Part shown: positions 39,680 through 49,069 of the stretch, one piece after another
Layout of the letters: each line of letters starts with the position of its first letter
Position numbering within the stretch: position 1 is the stretch's first letter
Notes under the pieces: generated by a model
Told to the model about the DNA's origin: nothing
The model's database searches: none
Seen by the model: only the letters and a program-made list of their open reading frames with translations
Program-made: the position numbers and the translations under genes
Assembly (NCBI RefSeq): GCF_916618915.1
Contig: NZ_CAKAKE010000001.1
Coordinates: 992,001 to 1,056,000, forward strand
Origin: Stenotrophomonas sp. Marseille-Q4652
GTDB taxonomy: Bacteria; Pseudomonadota; Gammaproteobacteria; Xanthomonadales; Xanthomonadaceae
DNA length: 64,000 nucleotides
Direction of reading: 5' to 3'

Positions 39680-39996
39680 GTTTCCGGACGCCGCGCTGAC
39701 GCAGCGGGCGTTGCCCGGCGGAGACGGGATCCAGACACGCGGCGGCCAGCGGACCGACGCTGGCGTTCCGTCGGGGCGACGGCAGCTTCCCGTCATCCAG
39801 CCCCCGCCGGGGTCTGGGCACTGCCCTTGCACACGTCCCTCCGCAGCCCGGAACCAAGGCTGCGCAAGGCCTCCCGCCTGCCCTGTCGCTGACGGACCAG
39901 GCCCACGGTAGCGAGCCGGAAAACCGGCAGCGTTTCGGCACAGGCCTTGCAACTGAACGGGGGACAGTTGCCCCCCATTTGCCCGGATGCACGCCG
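39680..39996. other. Regulatory gap between fleQ and fliE
   Basis: A 317-bp gap without a gene. The only features I can support are the sigma-54 promoter at 39936-39951 and room for upstream activator binding. No FliA site and no repeat were noticed. Confidence 0.55.
39936..39951 (+). promoter_or_regulatory. Sigma-54 promoter of the fliE operon
   Basis: CGGCAC-N5-TTGCA, with correct GG and GC spacing, about 46 bases before the fliE ATG. Confidence 0.87.
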
Positions 39997-40356
39997 ATGT
40001 CCCACTCCGTCAACTCCGTCCTTACCCAGATCCGCAGCCTCCAGACCCAACTGGCCCCGATCCAGCCGGCTACCGACGCTCCGCGCAGCAATGCGATCGA
40101 AGGGCTGGTTACCGGCCAACCCGTCCAGGAAGTTCCCAGCTTCACCGAGACCCTCCGTGGCGCGTTGCAGGGCGTCAATGACCAGCAGGTCAAGTCCGGT
40201 GCCCTCGCCCGTGCCTTCGAACTGGGTGAACCCGGTGCCGACCTGGCCGCGGTGATGGTCGCAGCACAACAGTCCCAGGTGGCGTTCCGCGCCACCGTGG
40301 AAGTCCGCAACCGTCTCGTCCAGGCCTACCAGGACGTGATGAACATGCCGCTGTAA
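39997..40356 (+). CDS. fliE: Hook-basal body protein FliE
   Basis: A 119-residue protein joining the MS ring to the rod. SFTETLRGALQGVNDQQVKSGALARAFELGEPGADLAAVMVAAQQSQVAFRATVEVRNRLVQAYQDVMNMPL is diagnostic in its blocks ALARAFELG and AYQDVMNMPL. The ATG at 39997 is taken; an in-frame TTG lies 18 bases earlier. Confidence 0.95.
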   Translation: MSHSVNSVLTQIRSLQTQLAPIQPATDAPRSNAIEGLVTGQPVQEVPSFTETLRGALQGVNDQQVKSGALARAFELGEPGADLAAVMVAAQQSQVAFRATVEVRNRLVQAYQDVMNMPL

Positions 40357-40369
40357 GGAATAGATCCGC

Positions 40370-42016
40370 ATGGCACTCGCCCTTTCCAAGGAATCGTTCA
40401 ACTCCGAAGCAGCCGGACAATGGTTCGACCGCTTGCAGAGTCTGCAGATCGCCCGCCGGCTGGGGCTGATGGCGATGATCACCGTGGCCGTGGCCGCGGG
40501 CCTCGCCGTGTTCTTCTGGTCACAGAAGACGCCGATGGTGCCGCTGTACACCGGACTGGACCAGAAGGCCACGGCCGAGGCCACCGACCTGCTGCGCGCG
40601 GCGCAGATCCCGTTCCAGCTTGATGCCGCCACCGGCGCGATCACCGTGCCGGAAAAGAACCTGCACGATGCCCGCCTGAAGCTGGCCGGCTCCGGCCTGA
40701 CCGACAGCGGCCGCCTCGGCTTCGAGCTGATGGAGCGTGACCCGGGCTTCGGCGTCAGCCAGTTCGTGGAGAACGCGCGCTACCAGCACGCGCTGGAAAC
40801 CGAACTGGTGCGCACCATCACCACGCTACGCCCGGTGCGTGACGCCCGCGTCCACCTGGCCATCCCCAAGCCCAGCGCCTTCACCCGGCGCCGCGAAGTG
40901 GCCAGCGCCTCGGTGGTGCTGGAACTGCGTGGCGGCCAGCAGCTGGAGCGCAACCAGGTCGACGCCATCGTGCACATGGTGGCTTCGTCGATCCCGGACC
41001 TGGCCCCCGAACGCGTGACCGTGGTCGACCAGAGCGGCCGCATGCTCACCATCACCGATCCGAACAGCGAGGCAGCGGTCAACGCGGCCCAGTTCGAGCA
41101 GGTGCGTCGCCAGGAAACCTCGTTCAACCAGCGCATCCGCGAACTGCTGGAGCCGATGACCGGCGTCGGCCGCGTCAATCCCGAAGTCAGCGTGGACATG
41201 GACTTCTCGGTGATCGAGGAAGCCCGTGAGCTCTACAACGGTGAACCGCAGAAGCTGCGCAGCGAGCAGATGAGCGAGAACACCACCAGCACGCCGGGTC
41301 CGCAGGGCGTGCCGGGTGCCACCAGCAACAGCCCGCCGGGCCAGCAGGCCGCGCCGGCCGCCGCGCAGGCCCCGACCGAAAGCAGCAAGAACGCCACCCG
41401 CAACTACGAGCTGGACCGCACCCTGCAGCACACCCGCCAGCCGGCCGGCCGCATCAAGCGCGTGTCGGTGGCGGTGCTGGTGGACAACGTGCCGCGCGCC
41501 GGCGCCAACGGCAAGGTCAGCCCGCAGCCGCTGTCGGCCGCGGAACTGACCCGCGTCGAGGCGCTGGTGAAGCAGGCCGTCGGCTTCAACGCCGAGCGTG
41601 GCGACACCGTGTCGGTGATGAACGCCCCGTTCGTGCGTGACACCACGCCGGTCGAAGGCCCGGCCTGGTGGGAACTGCCATGGGTGCACGATGCCGGCCG
41701 CATGCTCCTCGGCGCGGTGGTGGTGCTGGCGTTGTTGTTCGGCGTACTGCGCCCGGCGCTGCGCGCGATCACCGGCCAGAACAGGAAGGACGACCCGCAG
41801 GCACTGGAGCCGCACACCGCGGACGTGCAGCTGGTGGATGACGATGGCATGCCGCTGCCGGCGCTGGGCACCGACCGGGCAAGCCTGGGCGGACCGGATG
41901 CGCTCGCACTGCCGGTGGATTCATATGAGGAACGACTGCGGATGGCGCGTGAAGCCGTGAAGACCGACTCCAAGCGCGTGGCCCAGGTGGTCAAGGGCTG
42001 GGTGGCCAATGACTGA
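40370..42016 (+). CDS. fliF: MS-ring protein FliF
   Basis: A 548-residue inner-membrane ring protein. The first membrane helix lies near residues 26-45 (LGLMAMITVAVAAGLAVFFW) and the second near 445-462 (MLLGAVVVLALLFGVLRPAL). Between them are the ring-building motifs with PMVPLYTGLD, FQLDAATGAITVPEKNLHDARLKLA and RDARVHLAIPKPSAFTRRREVASASVVLEL. The C-terminal tail binds FliG. It overlaps fliG by eight bases. Confidence 0.97.
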   Translation: MALALSKESFNSEAAGQWFDRLQSLQIARRLGLMAMITVAVAAGLAVFFWSQKTPMVPLYTGLDQKATAEATDLLRAAQIPFQLDAATGAITVPEKNLHDARLKLAGSGLTDSGRLGFELMERDPGFGVSQFVENARYQHALETELVRTITTLRPVRDARVHLAIPKPSAFTRRREVASASVVLELRGGQQLERNQVDAIVHMVASSIPDLAPERVTVVDQSGRMLTITDPNSEAAVNAAQFEQVRRQETSFNQRIRELLEPMTGVGRVNPEVSVDMDFSVIEEARELYNGEPQKLRSEQMSENTTSTPGPQGVPGATSNSPPGQQAAPAAAQAPTESSKNATRNYELDRTLQHTRQPAGRIKRVSVAVLVDNVPRAGANGKVSPQPLSAAELTRVEALVKQAVGFNAERGDTVSVMNAPFVRDTTPVEGPAWWELPWVHDAGRMLLGAVVVLALLFGVLRPALRAITGQNRKDDPQALEPHTADVQLVDDDGMPLPALGTDRASLGGPDALALPVDSYEERLRMAREAVKTDSKRVAQVVKGWVAND

Positions 42017-43010
42017 GGCACAACTGACCGGTGTACAGCGCGCGGCCGTGCTGCTGCTTTCGCTGGGTGAGCTGGATGCGGCCGAAGTGCTGCGCCACAT
42101 GGAACCCAAGGAGGTGCAGAAGATCGGCATCGCCATGGCCACCATGACCGACATCACCCGCGAGCAGGTGGAGCGAGTGATGGACCAGTTCGGCCAGGAA
42201 CTGGGCTCGAAGACCTCGCTGGGCGTGGGCTCGGATGACTACATCCGCAACATGCTGGTGCAGGCGCTGGGCAGCGAGAAGGCCGGCAACCTGATCGACC
42301 GCATCCTGCTCGGCCGCAACACCACCGGCCTGGACGCGCTGAAGTGGATGGACCCGCGTGCGGTGGCCGACCTGGTGCGCAACGAGCACCCGCAGATCAT
42401 CGCCATCGTGATGGCGCACCTGGAAACCGACCAGGCTGCCGACGCGCTGAAGCTGCTGCCCGAGCGCACCCGCGTGGACGTGCTGCTGCGCATCGCGACC
42501 CTGGACGGCATCCCGCCGAACGCACTCAATGAGCTCAACGAGATCATGGAGCGCCAGTTCGCCGGCAACCAGAACCTGAAGTCGTCCAGCATCGGCGGCG
42601 TGCAGTGCGCGGCCAACATCCTCAACTACATGGATGGTGGCCAGGACCAGGTGATCCTGGGCCAGATCGCGCAGATCGACGCCCCGCTGGGCACCCGCAT
42701 CCAGGACCTGATGTTCGTGTTCGACGACCTGGTGGACCTGGACGACCGCGAGATGCAGCTGGTGTTGCGCGAAGTCTCCGGCGAACGCCTGGGCCTGGCC
42801 CTGCGCGGCGCCGACAACAAGGTCAAGGAGAAGATCACCCGCAACATGTCCCAGCGTGCGGCCGAAATCCTGCTCGAGGACATGGAAGCGCGCGGTCCGG
42901 TCAAGCTGTCCGACGTCGAGGCCGCCCAGCGCGAGATCCTGGCCGTCGTCAAGCGCATGGCCGATGAAGGCACCGTCACCATCGGCGGCAACGCAGAGGC
43001 CATGCTGTGA
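42009..43010 (+). CDS. fliG: Motor switch protein FliG
   Basis: A 333-residue switch protein. The N-terminal domain binds FliF; the middle domain has the EHPQ motif (NEHPQIIAIVMAHL), and the C-terminal torque helix region DLVDLDDREMQLVLREVSGERLGLALRGA carries the charged residues that face the stator. Overlaps both neighbours. Confidence 0.98.
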   Translation: MTEAQLTGVQRAAVLLLSLGELDAAEVLRHMEPKEVQKIGIAMATMTDITREQVERVMDQFGQELGSKTSLGVGSDDYIRNMLVQALGSEKAGNLIDRILLGRNTTGLDALKWMDPRAVADLVRNEHPQIIAIVMAHLETDQAADALKLLPERTRVDVLLRIATLDGIPPNALNELNEIMERQFAGNQNLKSSSIGGVQCAANILNYMDGGQDQVILGQIAQIDAPLGTRIQDLMFVFDDLVDLDDREMQLVLREVSGERLGLALRGADNKVKEKITRNMSQRAAEILLEDMEARGPVKLSDVEAAQREILAVVKRMADEGTVTIGGNAEAML

Positions 43011-43663
43011 GCAACGTCGTCCGCTGGATTGCCCCCGACCTGATGGCGACGCCGGATCCGGAGCTGGAGGCCGAGGAACTGCAGGCCGACGAAGCCTGGC
43101 TGGGAGACGAGCCCGAACCGGAGCCCGAAACCGAACCGGCGCTCAAGCCGCCGACCCTGGAGGAAATCGAGGCGATCCAGAACGCGGCCCAGCAGGAAGG
43201 CTTCGAACGCGGCCATGCCGATGGCTATGCCCAGGGCCAGGCCGAGGTGCGCCGCCTGATCGCGCAGATCGAAGGCATCCTGGACAACTTCAGCCGGCCG
43301 CTGGTGCGGCTGGAGAACGAGGTGGTCGGCGCGCTGGGCGAACTGTCCGTGCGCATCGCCGGCAACCTGGTCGGCCGCGCCTACGAGGCCGAGCCCGAGC
43401 TGCTGCAGGACCTGGTACTCGAAGCCCTGGACGCGGTGGGTTCCACCAGCCGCGACGTCGAGGTGCGCCTGCATCCCGACGACATCGCCGCCCTCGCCCC
43501 GCTGCTGAACCTGGGCCCCGGCCACCGCCTCAATCCCGATCCGTCGCTGAGCCGCGGCGACCTGCGCGTGCATGCCGAATCGGTGCGTATCGACGGCACG
43601 ATGGAAGCCCGCCTGCGCGCCGCGCTGGCCACGGTGATGCGCCGTTCCGAGGCTGAACAATGA
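43007..43663 (+). CDS. fliH: FliH, regulator of the export ATPase
   Basis: A 218-residue protein with an acidic N-terminus, a GxxxG-type helical stretch (AAQQEGFERGHADGYAQGQAEVRRLIAQIEGILDNF) and the C-terminal FliH domain (VEVRLHPDDIAALAPLL, DLRVHAESVRIDGTMEARL). It dimerises, binds FliI and anchors it to FliN. Four-base overlaps on both sides. Confidence 0.93.
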   Translation: MSNVVRWIAPDLMATPDPELEAEELQADEAWLGDEPEPEPETEPALKPPTLEEIEAIQNAAQQEGFERGHADGYAQGQAEVRRLIAQIEGILDNFSRPLVRLENEVVGALGELSVRIAGNLVGRAYEAEPELLQDLVLEALDAVGSTSRDVEVRLHPDDIAALAPLLNLGPGHRLNPDPSLSRGDLRVHAESVRIDGTMEARLRAALATVMRRSEAEQ

Positions 43664-45039
43664 CCCCGGCCGTCCCGCATCCGGCCCCGGCCGAGTGGAT
43701 GACCGCGCGCAACCTGCGCCTGGCCGCGCGCCTGGACGACATCCGCATCGAGCCCGGCGCCAGCCGCGGCCTGATCCGCGAAGGCGTGCTGCGCCGTGCG
43801 GTCGGCCTGACCCTGGAAGCCGTCGGCTGCGAGGCGCCGATGGGCGCAACCTGCAAGGTCGAGGTCGATGGCGGCTGGGTCGATGCCGAAGTCGTCGGCT
43901 TCGCCAGCGACCGCACCTACCTGATGCCCAGCGCCGAGCTGCACGGCCTGCTGCCCAATGCCCGGGTGGTGCCGTCGTACCGCCGCGGCGGCGTGGAAGT
44001 GGGCGAAGGCCTGCTCGGCCGCGTCATCGATTCGGATGGCGTGCCGCTGGACGGCAAGGGTCCGATCCGCGCCGAAGGCACCTCGCCGATGGCCGGCGTG
44101 TCGATCAACCCACTGGCACGCGAACCCATCACCCAGCCGCTGGACGTGGGCGTGCGCGCGATCAACGCGCTGCTGCCGATCGGCCGCGGCCAGCGCGTGG
44201 GCCTGTTCGCAGGCTCCGGCGTCGGCAAGTCGACCCTGCTGGGCATGATGACCCGCTACACCGCCGCCGACGTCATCGTCGTCGGCCTGATCGGTGAGCG
44301 TGGCCGCGAAGTGCGCGACTTCGTGGAGAGCACGCTGGGCGAGGAAGGCCTCCGCCGCGCCGTGGTCGTGGCGGCCCCGGCCGACCGACCGCCGCTGGCG
44401 CGCCTGCATGGTGCCTACCGCGCCACCGCGATCGCCGAGTGGTACCGCGACCAGGGCCTGAACGTGCTGCTGCTGATGGATTCGCTGACCCGCTTTGCCC
44501 AGGCCCAGCGCGAGATCGGTCTGTCCGTCGGCGAGCCGCCGACCACCCGCGGCTATCCGCCGAGCGTGTTCGCCAAGCTGCCGGCCCTGGTCGAGCGCGC
44601 CGGCAACGGTGCCAAGGGCCGCGGCTCGATCACCGCGTTCTATACCGTGCTGACCGAAGGCGACGATCCGCAGGATCCGATCGCCGACGCCGCCCGCGCC
44701 ATCCTCGACGGCCACATCCTGCTCTCCCGCCGCGTAGCCGACTCGGGCCTGTATCCGGCCATCGACGTCGAATCCTCGGTCAGCCGCGTGGTCCAGGACA
44801 TCGCCGACGAGCCGTGGCGCCTGCGCATCCGCAAGCTCAAGCGGCTGGTGTCGGCCTACTCGGCCAACCGCGACCTGATCGCCATCGGCGCCTACCAGCG
44901 CGGCAACGATCCGGCCACCGACGAGGCCCTGGAACGCTGGCCGGAGATCCTGGAGTTCCTTGGCCAGGACGTGGCCAGGGCCGCCGACCTGCCGCACAGC
45001 CAGGCCGCACTGAAGAACCTGGTGGAAAAAGAGAGCTAA
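43660..45039 (+). CDS. fliI: Flagellar export ATPase FliI
   Basis: A 459-residue F1-beta-like ATPase that energises type III export. Walker A GSGVGKS lies at residues 185-191, and the Walker B region is NVLLLMDSLTRFAQAQREIGLSVGEPP. The C-terminal part contains LSRRVADSGLYPAIDVESSVSR. Length is standard. Confidence 0.98.
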   Translation: MTPAVPHPAPAEWMTARNLRLAARLDDIRIEPGASRGLIREGVLRRAVGLTLEAVGCEAPMGATCKVEVDGGWVDAEVVGFASDRTYLMPSAELHGLLPNARVVPSYRRGGVEVGEGLLGRVIDSDGVPLDGKGPIRAEGTSPMAGVSINPLAREPITQPLDVGVRAINALLPIGRGQRVGLFAGSGVGKSTLLGMMTRYTAADVIVVGLIGERGREVRDFVESTLGEEGLRRAVVVAAPADRPPLARLHGAYRATAIAEWYRDQGLNVLLLMDSLTRFAQAQREIGLSVGEPPTTRGYPPSVFAKLPALVERAGNGAKGRGSITAFYTVLTEGDDPQDPIADAARAILDGHILLSRRVADSGLYPAIDVESSVSRVVQDIADEPWRLRIRKLKRLVSAYSANRDLIAIGAYQRGNDPATDEALERWPEILEFLGQDVARAADLPHSQAALKNLVEKES

Positions 45040-45042
45040 GCC

Positions 45043-45504
45043 ATGAAGCAGTCCCAGCGCATCGATCCGCTGCTCAAGCGCGCCCAGGAGAAAGAGGATG
45101 CCGTCGCCCGCGACCTGGCCGAACGCCAGCGCGTGCTCGAAACCCACCTCAACCGCCTGGAGGAGCTGCGCCGTTACGCCGAGGAATACGCCAACGCGCA
45201 GATGGCGGCGACCAGCCCGGCCCAGCTGCTCAACCGCCGCGCCTTCCTGGACCGCCTGGACAGCGCCGTGCAGCAGCAGAGCCAGACCGTGGACCGCAAC
45301 CGCGAGCGGGTCGAGGCCGAGCGCGCGCGCCTCCTGCTGGCCAGCCGCGACAAGCAGGTGCTGGAACAACTGGCCGCCAGTTACCGGGCCCAGGAGCGCC
45401 AGGTGGTCGAACGCCGTGACCAGCGCGAAATGGACGACCTGGGCGCGCGGCGCGTGCGCCTGGCCCAGGCCGCCGCTGCCCAGGAATCCGGAGAAACCCC
45501 ATGA
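45043..45504 (+). CDS. fliJ: FliJ, coiled-coil export protein
   Basis: A 153-residue, almost wholly coiled-coil protein (RIDPLLKRAQEKEDAVARDLAERQRVLETHLNRLEELRRYAEEY..., then a second long Arg/Glu-rich helix). It inserts in the FliI ring like a gamma subunit. Three bases after fliI and overlapping fliK by four. Confidence 0.92.
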   Translation: MKQSQRIDPLLKRAQEKEDAVARDLAERQRVLETHLNRLEELRRYAEEYANAQMAATSPAQLLNRRAFLDRLDSAVQQQSQTVDRNRERVEAERARLLLASRDKQVLEQLAASYRAQERQVVERRDQREMDDLGARRVRLAQAAAAQESGETP

Positions 45505-46643
45505 ACACCCTGTCCGCCTTTGCCGCGCTGGCGCCTGCCACCCCGGCCGCGACGCCTTCGACCCCGACCAGCACGGCGCGGGGTGAGGGCCAGCGCCAGG
45601 AATTCGGCACGCTGCTCAAGTCCACCCCGGCTGCCGAGGCCAGCCCGGCTCCGTCGCCTGCCGCTACTGCGGCCGACCAGCGATCGGCCTCCTCCAACGG
45701 GGCCGCTGCACAGCCGGCCACCGAGGCCGAAGATGCCGCGGCAACGGAGTCCTCCACGCTGGCCGCTGCCACAGACGAGGGTGACGACGCCCTGGGGGCC
45801 GACGACAGCGATACCGAAGACACCTGGCCGCCGGCCGGCCTGGCCGGGCTGGGCTTCGCCCTGCCGGCATCGCCCAGCCAGCCGTTAGCTGCATCAGCCG
45901 CTGCCAGCCCCAATGCCGCCGGAACCGGGCCCGCTGCCATGGGGGCATCAGCGCCGGCGGTCAATCCGATGACCCTGCAGCAGGGAACCGCTGCAGCCAT
46001 TGCAACCGCCTCCCCGGCAGACGTGGCGAGCCAGCTGGCCGTGTCCACCGATGCCGGTACGCCGGACGCCGAGCTGCAGTTCCAGCAACTGCTGCAGGGT
46101 GCCGCCGGCGACGCCGAGGGCACGCAGGCCGACACCGGCACGGCACCGGCGCTGCTGCACGCCCTGTCCGGCGTGGGCGAAACCCGCGTCACCGGCCTGG
46201 CATCGCTGGCTGCCGTCGCCGCGCCGACGGCCACTCCTGACGTGCACGCCGAGGATTTCGGCGATGCCTTTGGTGCGCGGCTGTCGTGGATGGCCGACCA
46301 GAAGATCGGCCACGCCCACATCCGCGTGACCCCGAACGACCTGGGTGCGATCGAGGTCCGGCTGCAGCTGGACGGCGACCGTGTCCACGCCAGCTTCAGC
46401 AGTGCCCATGCCGAAGTCCGCCAGGCCCTGGAAAGCAGCCTGCCGCGCCTGCGCGAAATGCTCGGCGAGCACGGCATGGAACTGGCCCACGCCGACGTCG
46501 GCCAGGGCGACACCACCCAGTCCGGTGGCTCGCATGACGGCCAGGGCACCGGTCTTGCCGCCGGCCCGGCGACTGGTGCGGGCAGCGACGCTGCGGTCCC
46601 AACCAGCGTGACCCTGCGCGGCCTGCTGGACACCTACGCCTGA
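45501..46643 (+). CDS. fliK: Hook-length control protein FliK
   Basis: A 380-residue protein. The first roughly 230 residues are low-complexity Ala/Pro/Thr (the molecular-ruler part). The conserved C-terminal domain shows IGHAHIRVTPNDLGAIEVRLQLDGDRVHASFSSAHAEVRQALESSLPRLREMLGEHGMEL, which contacts FlhB to switch substrate specificity. Last gene of the fliE operon. Confidence 0.95.
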   Translation: MNTLSAFAALAPATPAATPSTPTSTARGEGQRQEFGTLLKSTPAAEASPAPSPAATAADQRSASSNGAAAQPATEAEDAAATESSTLAAATDEGDDALGADDSDTEDTWPPAGLAGLGFALPASPSQPLAASAAASPNAAGTGPAAMGASAPAVNPMTLQQGTAAAIATASPADVASQLAVSTDAGTPDAELQFQQLLQGAAGDAEGTQADTGTAPALLHALSGVGETRVTGLASLAAVAAPTATPDVHAEDFGDAFGARLSWMADQKIGHAHIRVTPNDLGAIEVRLQLDGDRVHASFSSAHAEVRQALESSLPRLREMLGEHGMELAHADVGQGDTTQSGGSHDGQGTGLAAGPATGAGSDAAVPTSVTLRGLLDTYA

Positions 46644-46726
46644 TCCACCTGGCGGCCTGCGGGCCGCCATCACCGTCCCGGCAACCGGGGCACGTCAAAT
46701 TCCTGCCACCGGCACATCGCGGTTTT

Positions 46727-46742
46727 CGGCACGGGCATTGCA
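46727..46742 (+). promoter_or_regulatory. Sigma-54 promoter of the fliL operon
   Basis: CGGCAC-N5-TTGCA, 36 bases before the fliL GTG, in the 134-bp fliK-fliL gap. A GC-rich hairpin at 46651-46668 just after fliK may separate the two operons. Confidence 0.87.
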
Positions 46743-46777
46743 TCTGAAGGGACAGCAACCCTGAGGAGCACCCCCAA

Positions 46778-47287
46778 GTGGCTACAGCCGCCGACAAATC
46801 CAAGAAGAAAGACGAGTCGCAGGACAAGTCCGACAAGCCGCGCAAGCAACTGCTGTCTGCTGCCCTGATCGCCCTGGTAGCCGCGGCTGCGGCCGGTGGC
46901 GGCGTCTGGTTCTTCACCCAGAAGGACGCCCAGCCCGCCAAGGACGCCGCCGCGACCAAGCTCGCTCCGGCGCAGTACTTCGCCCTGGATCCGGCCTTCG
47001 TGGTCAACCTGCCCACCTCCTACGACGGCCCGCGCTACCTGCAGGTCGAAGTGCAGCTGATGAGCCGCGACCCGCTGGCCATCGAAGCGATGAAGGCCCA
47101 TGCACCGGCGCTGCGCGCGCGCCTGCTGATGCTGTTCTCGCAGATCCAGGCCAGCCAGATCTCCGACCGCGCCGGGCGCGAGAAGCTGCAGGCCGAGGCC
47201 CTGGCCGAGGTCCAGAAGGTGCTCAAGCACGAGACCGGCAAGCCCTACGCCGACGAGCTCCTGTTCACCAGTTTCGTCACCCAGTAA
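46778..47287 (+). CDS. fliL: FliL, basal body-associated stator regulator
   Basis: A 169-residue inner-membrane protein starting at GTG with GAGGAG upstream. A Lys/Asp-rich cytoplasmic tail (ATAADKSKKKDESQDKSDK) is followed by one membrane helix (LLSAALIALVAAAAAGGGVWFF) and the periplasmic FliL domain (YFALDPAFVVNLPTSYDGPRYLQVEVQLMSRD... TGKPYADELLFTSFVTQ). First gene of fliLMNOP. Confidence 0.95.
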   Translation: MATAADKSKKKDESQDKSDKPRKQLLSAALIALVAAAAAGGGVWFFTQKDAQPAKDAAATKLAPAQYFALDPAFVVNLPTSYDGPRYLQVEVQLMSRDPLAIEAMKAHAPALRARLLMLFSQIQASQISDRAGREKLQAEALAEVQKVLKHETGKPYADELLFTSFVTQ

Positions 47288-47297
47288 AGGTGCGTCG

Positions 47298-48311
47298 ATG
47301 ACCATGAACGACCTGCTGTCCCAGGACGAGATCGACGCGCTGTTGCATGGCGTCGATTCCGGGACCGTTGCCACCGAGCAGGAACCCACCAATCCGGGCG
47401 AGGCGCGCACCTACGACTTCGCCAGCCAGGACCGCATCATCCGCGGCCGCATGCCGACGCTGGAGATGGTCAACGAGCGCTTTGCCCGCCTCTGGCGCAT
47501 CGGCCTGTTCAACCTGATCCGTCGCTCCGCCGAGATTTCGGTGCGCGGCATCGAACTGACCAAGTTCGGCGACTACCTGCACTCGCTGTACGTGCCGACC
47601 AACCTGAACCTGATCCGCTTCAAGCCGCTGCGCGGTACCGGCCTGGTGGTGTTCGAGCCGACCCTGGTGTTCGCCGTGGTCGACAACTTCTTCGGGGGCG
47701 ACGGGCGTTACCCCACCCGCATCGAGGGCCGCGAGTTCACCGCCACCGAGATGCGCGTCATCCACCTGATGCTCAAGCAGACCTTCACCGACCTCAAGGA
47801 AGCCTGGGGCCCGGTGATGAACGCCGACTTCGAGTACATCAACTCGGAGATCAACCCGCACTTCGCCAACATCGTCAGCCCGCGCGAGTACGTGGTGGTG
47901 ACCCGCTTCCATGTCGAACTGGACAGTGGCGGCGGCGACATCCACATCACCCTGCCCTACTCGATGCTGGAGCCGATCCGCGAACTGCTCGACGCCGGCA
48001 TCCAGTCCGACCGCAACGACCGCGACGAGAGCTGGGCAATCATGCTGCGCGAACAGCTCGATACCGCCGAGGTGGAACTGTCCAGCGTGCTGGCCAAGCG
48101 CACCCTGAGCCTGCGCGACCTGACCTCGCTCAAGGTCGGCGACATCCTCCCGATCGAACTGACCAAGAAGGTGCCGCTGTGCGTGGAAGGCATCCCCGTG
48201 TTCACCGGTGAGTTCGGCGTCGCCAACGAGCGCAACGCGATCAAGATCACCGCCACCCATCCGCCGGGTACCCGCCCGCGCAACCCCGTTATCCAGGAAG
48301 ACCCGCAATGA
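47298..48311 (+). CDS. fliM: Motor switch protein FliM
   Basis: A 337-residue switch protein. The CheY-P-binding N-terminal segment LLSQDEIDALLHGVD is present. The CheC-like middle domain has YDFASQDRIIRGRMPTLEMVNERFARLWRIGLFNLIRRSAEI, FFGGDGRYP and EFTATEMRVIHLM, and the C-terminal SpoA domain holds LRDLTSLKVGDILPIELTKKVPLCVEGIPVFTGEFGVANERNAIKI. Confidence 0.98.
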   Translation: MTMNDLLSQDEIDALLHGVDSGTVATEQEPTNPGEARTYDFASQDRIIRGRMPTLEMVNERFARLWRIGLFNLIRRSAEISVRGIELTKFGDYLHSLYVPTNLNLIRFKPLRGTGLVVFEPTLVFAVVDNFFGGDGRYPTRIEGREFTATEMRVIHLMLKQTFTDLKEAWGPVMNADFEYINSEINPHFANIVSPREYVVVTRFHVELDSGGGDIHITLPYSMLEPIRELLDAGIQSDRNDRDESWAIMLREQLDTAEVELSSVLAKRTLSLRDLTSLKVGDILPIELTKKVPLCVEGIPVFTGEFGVANERNAIKITATHPPGTRPRNPVIQEDPQ

Positions 48312-48661
48312 ACGACAACCTCGAAACCGAAGCCACCCCGGCGCAGGAGCCCATCCCGGCCCAGTTCGAAGACCTGCGCGCCGACGAAGAACAGGGTCCT
48401 GACCTGAACCTGGACGTGATCCTCGACGTCCCGGTGACCCTGCAGCTGGAAGTCGGCCGCGCCCGCCTGCCGATCCGCAGCCTGCTGCAGCTCAACCAGG
48501 GTTCGGTCGTGGAACTGGAACGCGGAGCCGGCGAATCACTGGACGTGTTCGTCAACGGCACCCTGATCGCCCACGGCGAAGTCGTCGTGATCAACGACCG
48601 TTTCGGCGTGCGCCTGACCGACGTGGTCAGCCCGAGCGAGCGGATCCGGAGACTGCGGTGA
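48308..48661 (+). CDS. fliN: Motor switch protein FliN
   Basis: A 117-residue protein with an acidic N-terminal tail and one SpoA domain (LDVILDVPVTLQLEVGRARLPIRSLLQLNQGSVVELERGAGESLDVFVNGTLIAHGEVVVINDRFGVRLTDVVSPSERI). It forms the lower C ring and holds FliH. Four-base overlaps on both sides. Confidence 0.98.
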   Translation: MNDNLETEATPAQEPIPAQFEDLRADEEQGPDLNLDVILDVPVTLQLEVGRARLPIRSLLQLNQGSVVELERGAGESLDVFVNGTLIAHGEVVVINDRFGVRLTDVVSPSERIRRLR

Positions 48662-49068
48662 TCGCCCAGGCGACCCTCGCCACGCTGGTCGCCGCTGCCC
48701 CGGCCGCCAAGGTCGGCCAGCACGCGGCCAGCGCACCGGGCCTGGGCGGAGCGGTATTTGCCCTGTTCGCGGTGCTGGCGCTGATCATGGGCCTGGGCTG
48801 GGTGCTCAAGCGCATGCCCGGCAGCAGCTTCCGCCAGACCCCCGGCCTGCGCGTGGTCGCCACGGCCGCGGTCGGTGCCAAGGAGCGGGTGGTGGTGGTG
48901 GACGTCAACGGTACCCAGCTGCTGCTGGGCGTGACCGCCGGCGGCATCAACACCCTGCACCAGCTGCCCGAACCACTGCCGCCGGTGCCGGCCCCGTCCC
49001 TGCCCGACCTCAAGCAACTTCCGAATTTCGCCCAGCTGCTCTCGCAGAAGCTGCGCAAGGACTCCTGA
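48658..49068 (+). CDS. fliO: FliO, flagellar export gate assembly protein
   Basis: A 136-residue protein starting at a GTG that overlaps the fliN stop. One membrane helix (LGGAVFALFAVLALIMGLGWVLKRM, about 33-55) and a short cytoplasmic domain (GLRVVATAAVGAKERVVVVDVNGTQLLLGVTAGGINTLHQLP) match FliO. It assists FliP oligomerisation. Confidence 0.92.
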   Translation: MIAQATLATLVAAAPAAKVGQHAASAPGLGGAVFALFAVLALIMGLGWVLKRMPGSSFRQTPGLRVVATAAVGAKERVVVVDVNGTQLLLGVTAGGINTLHQLPEPLPPVPAPSLPDLKQLPNFAQLLSQKLRKDS

Positions 49069-49069
49069 C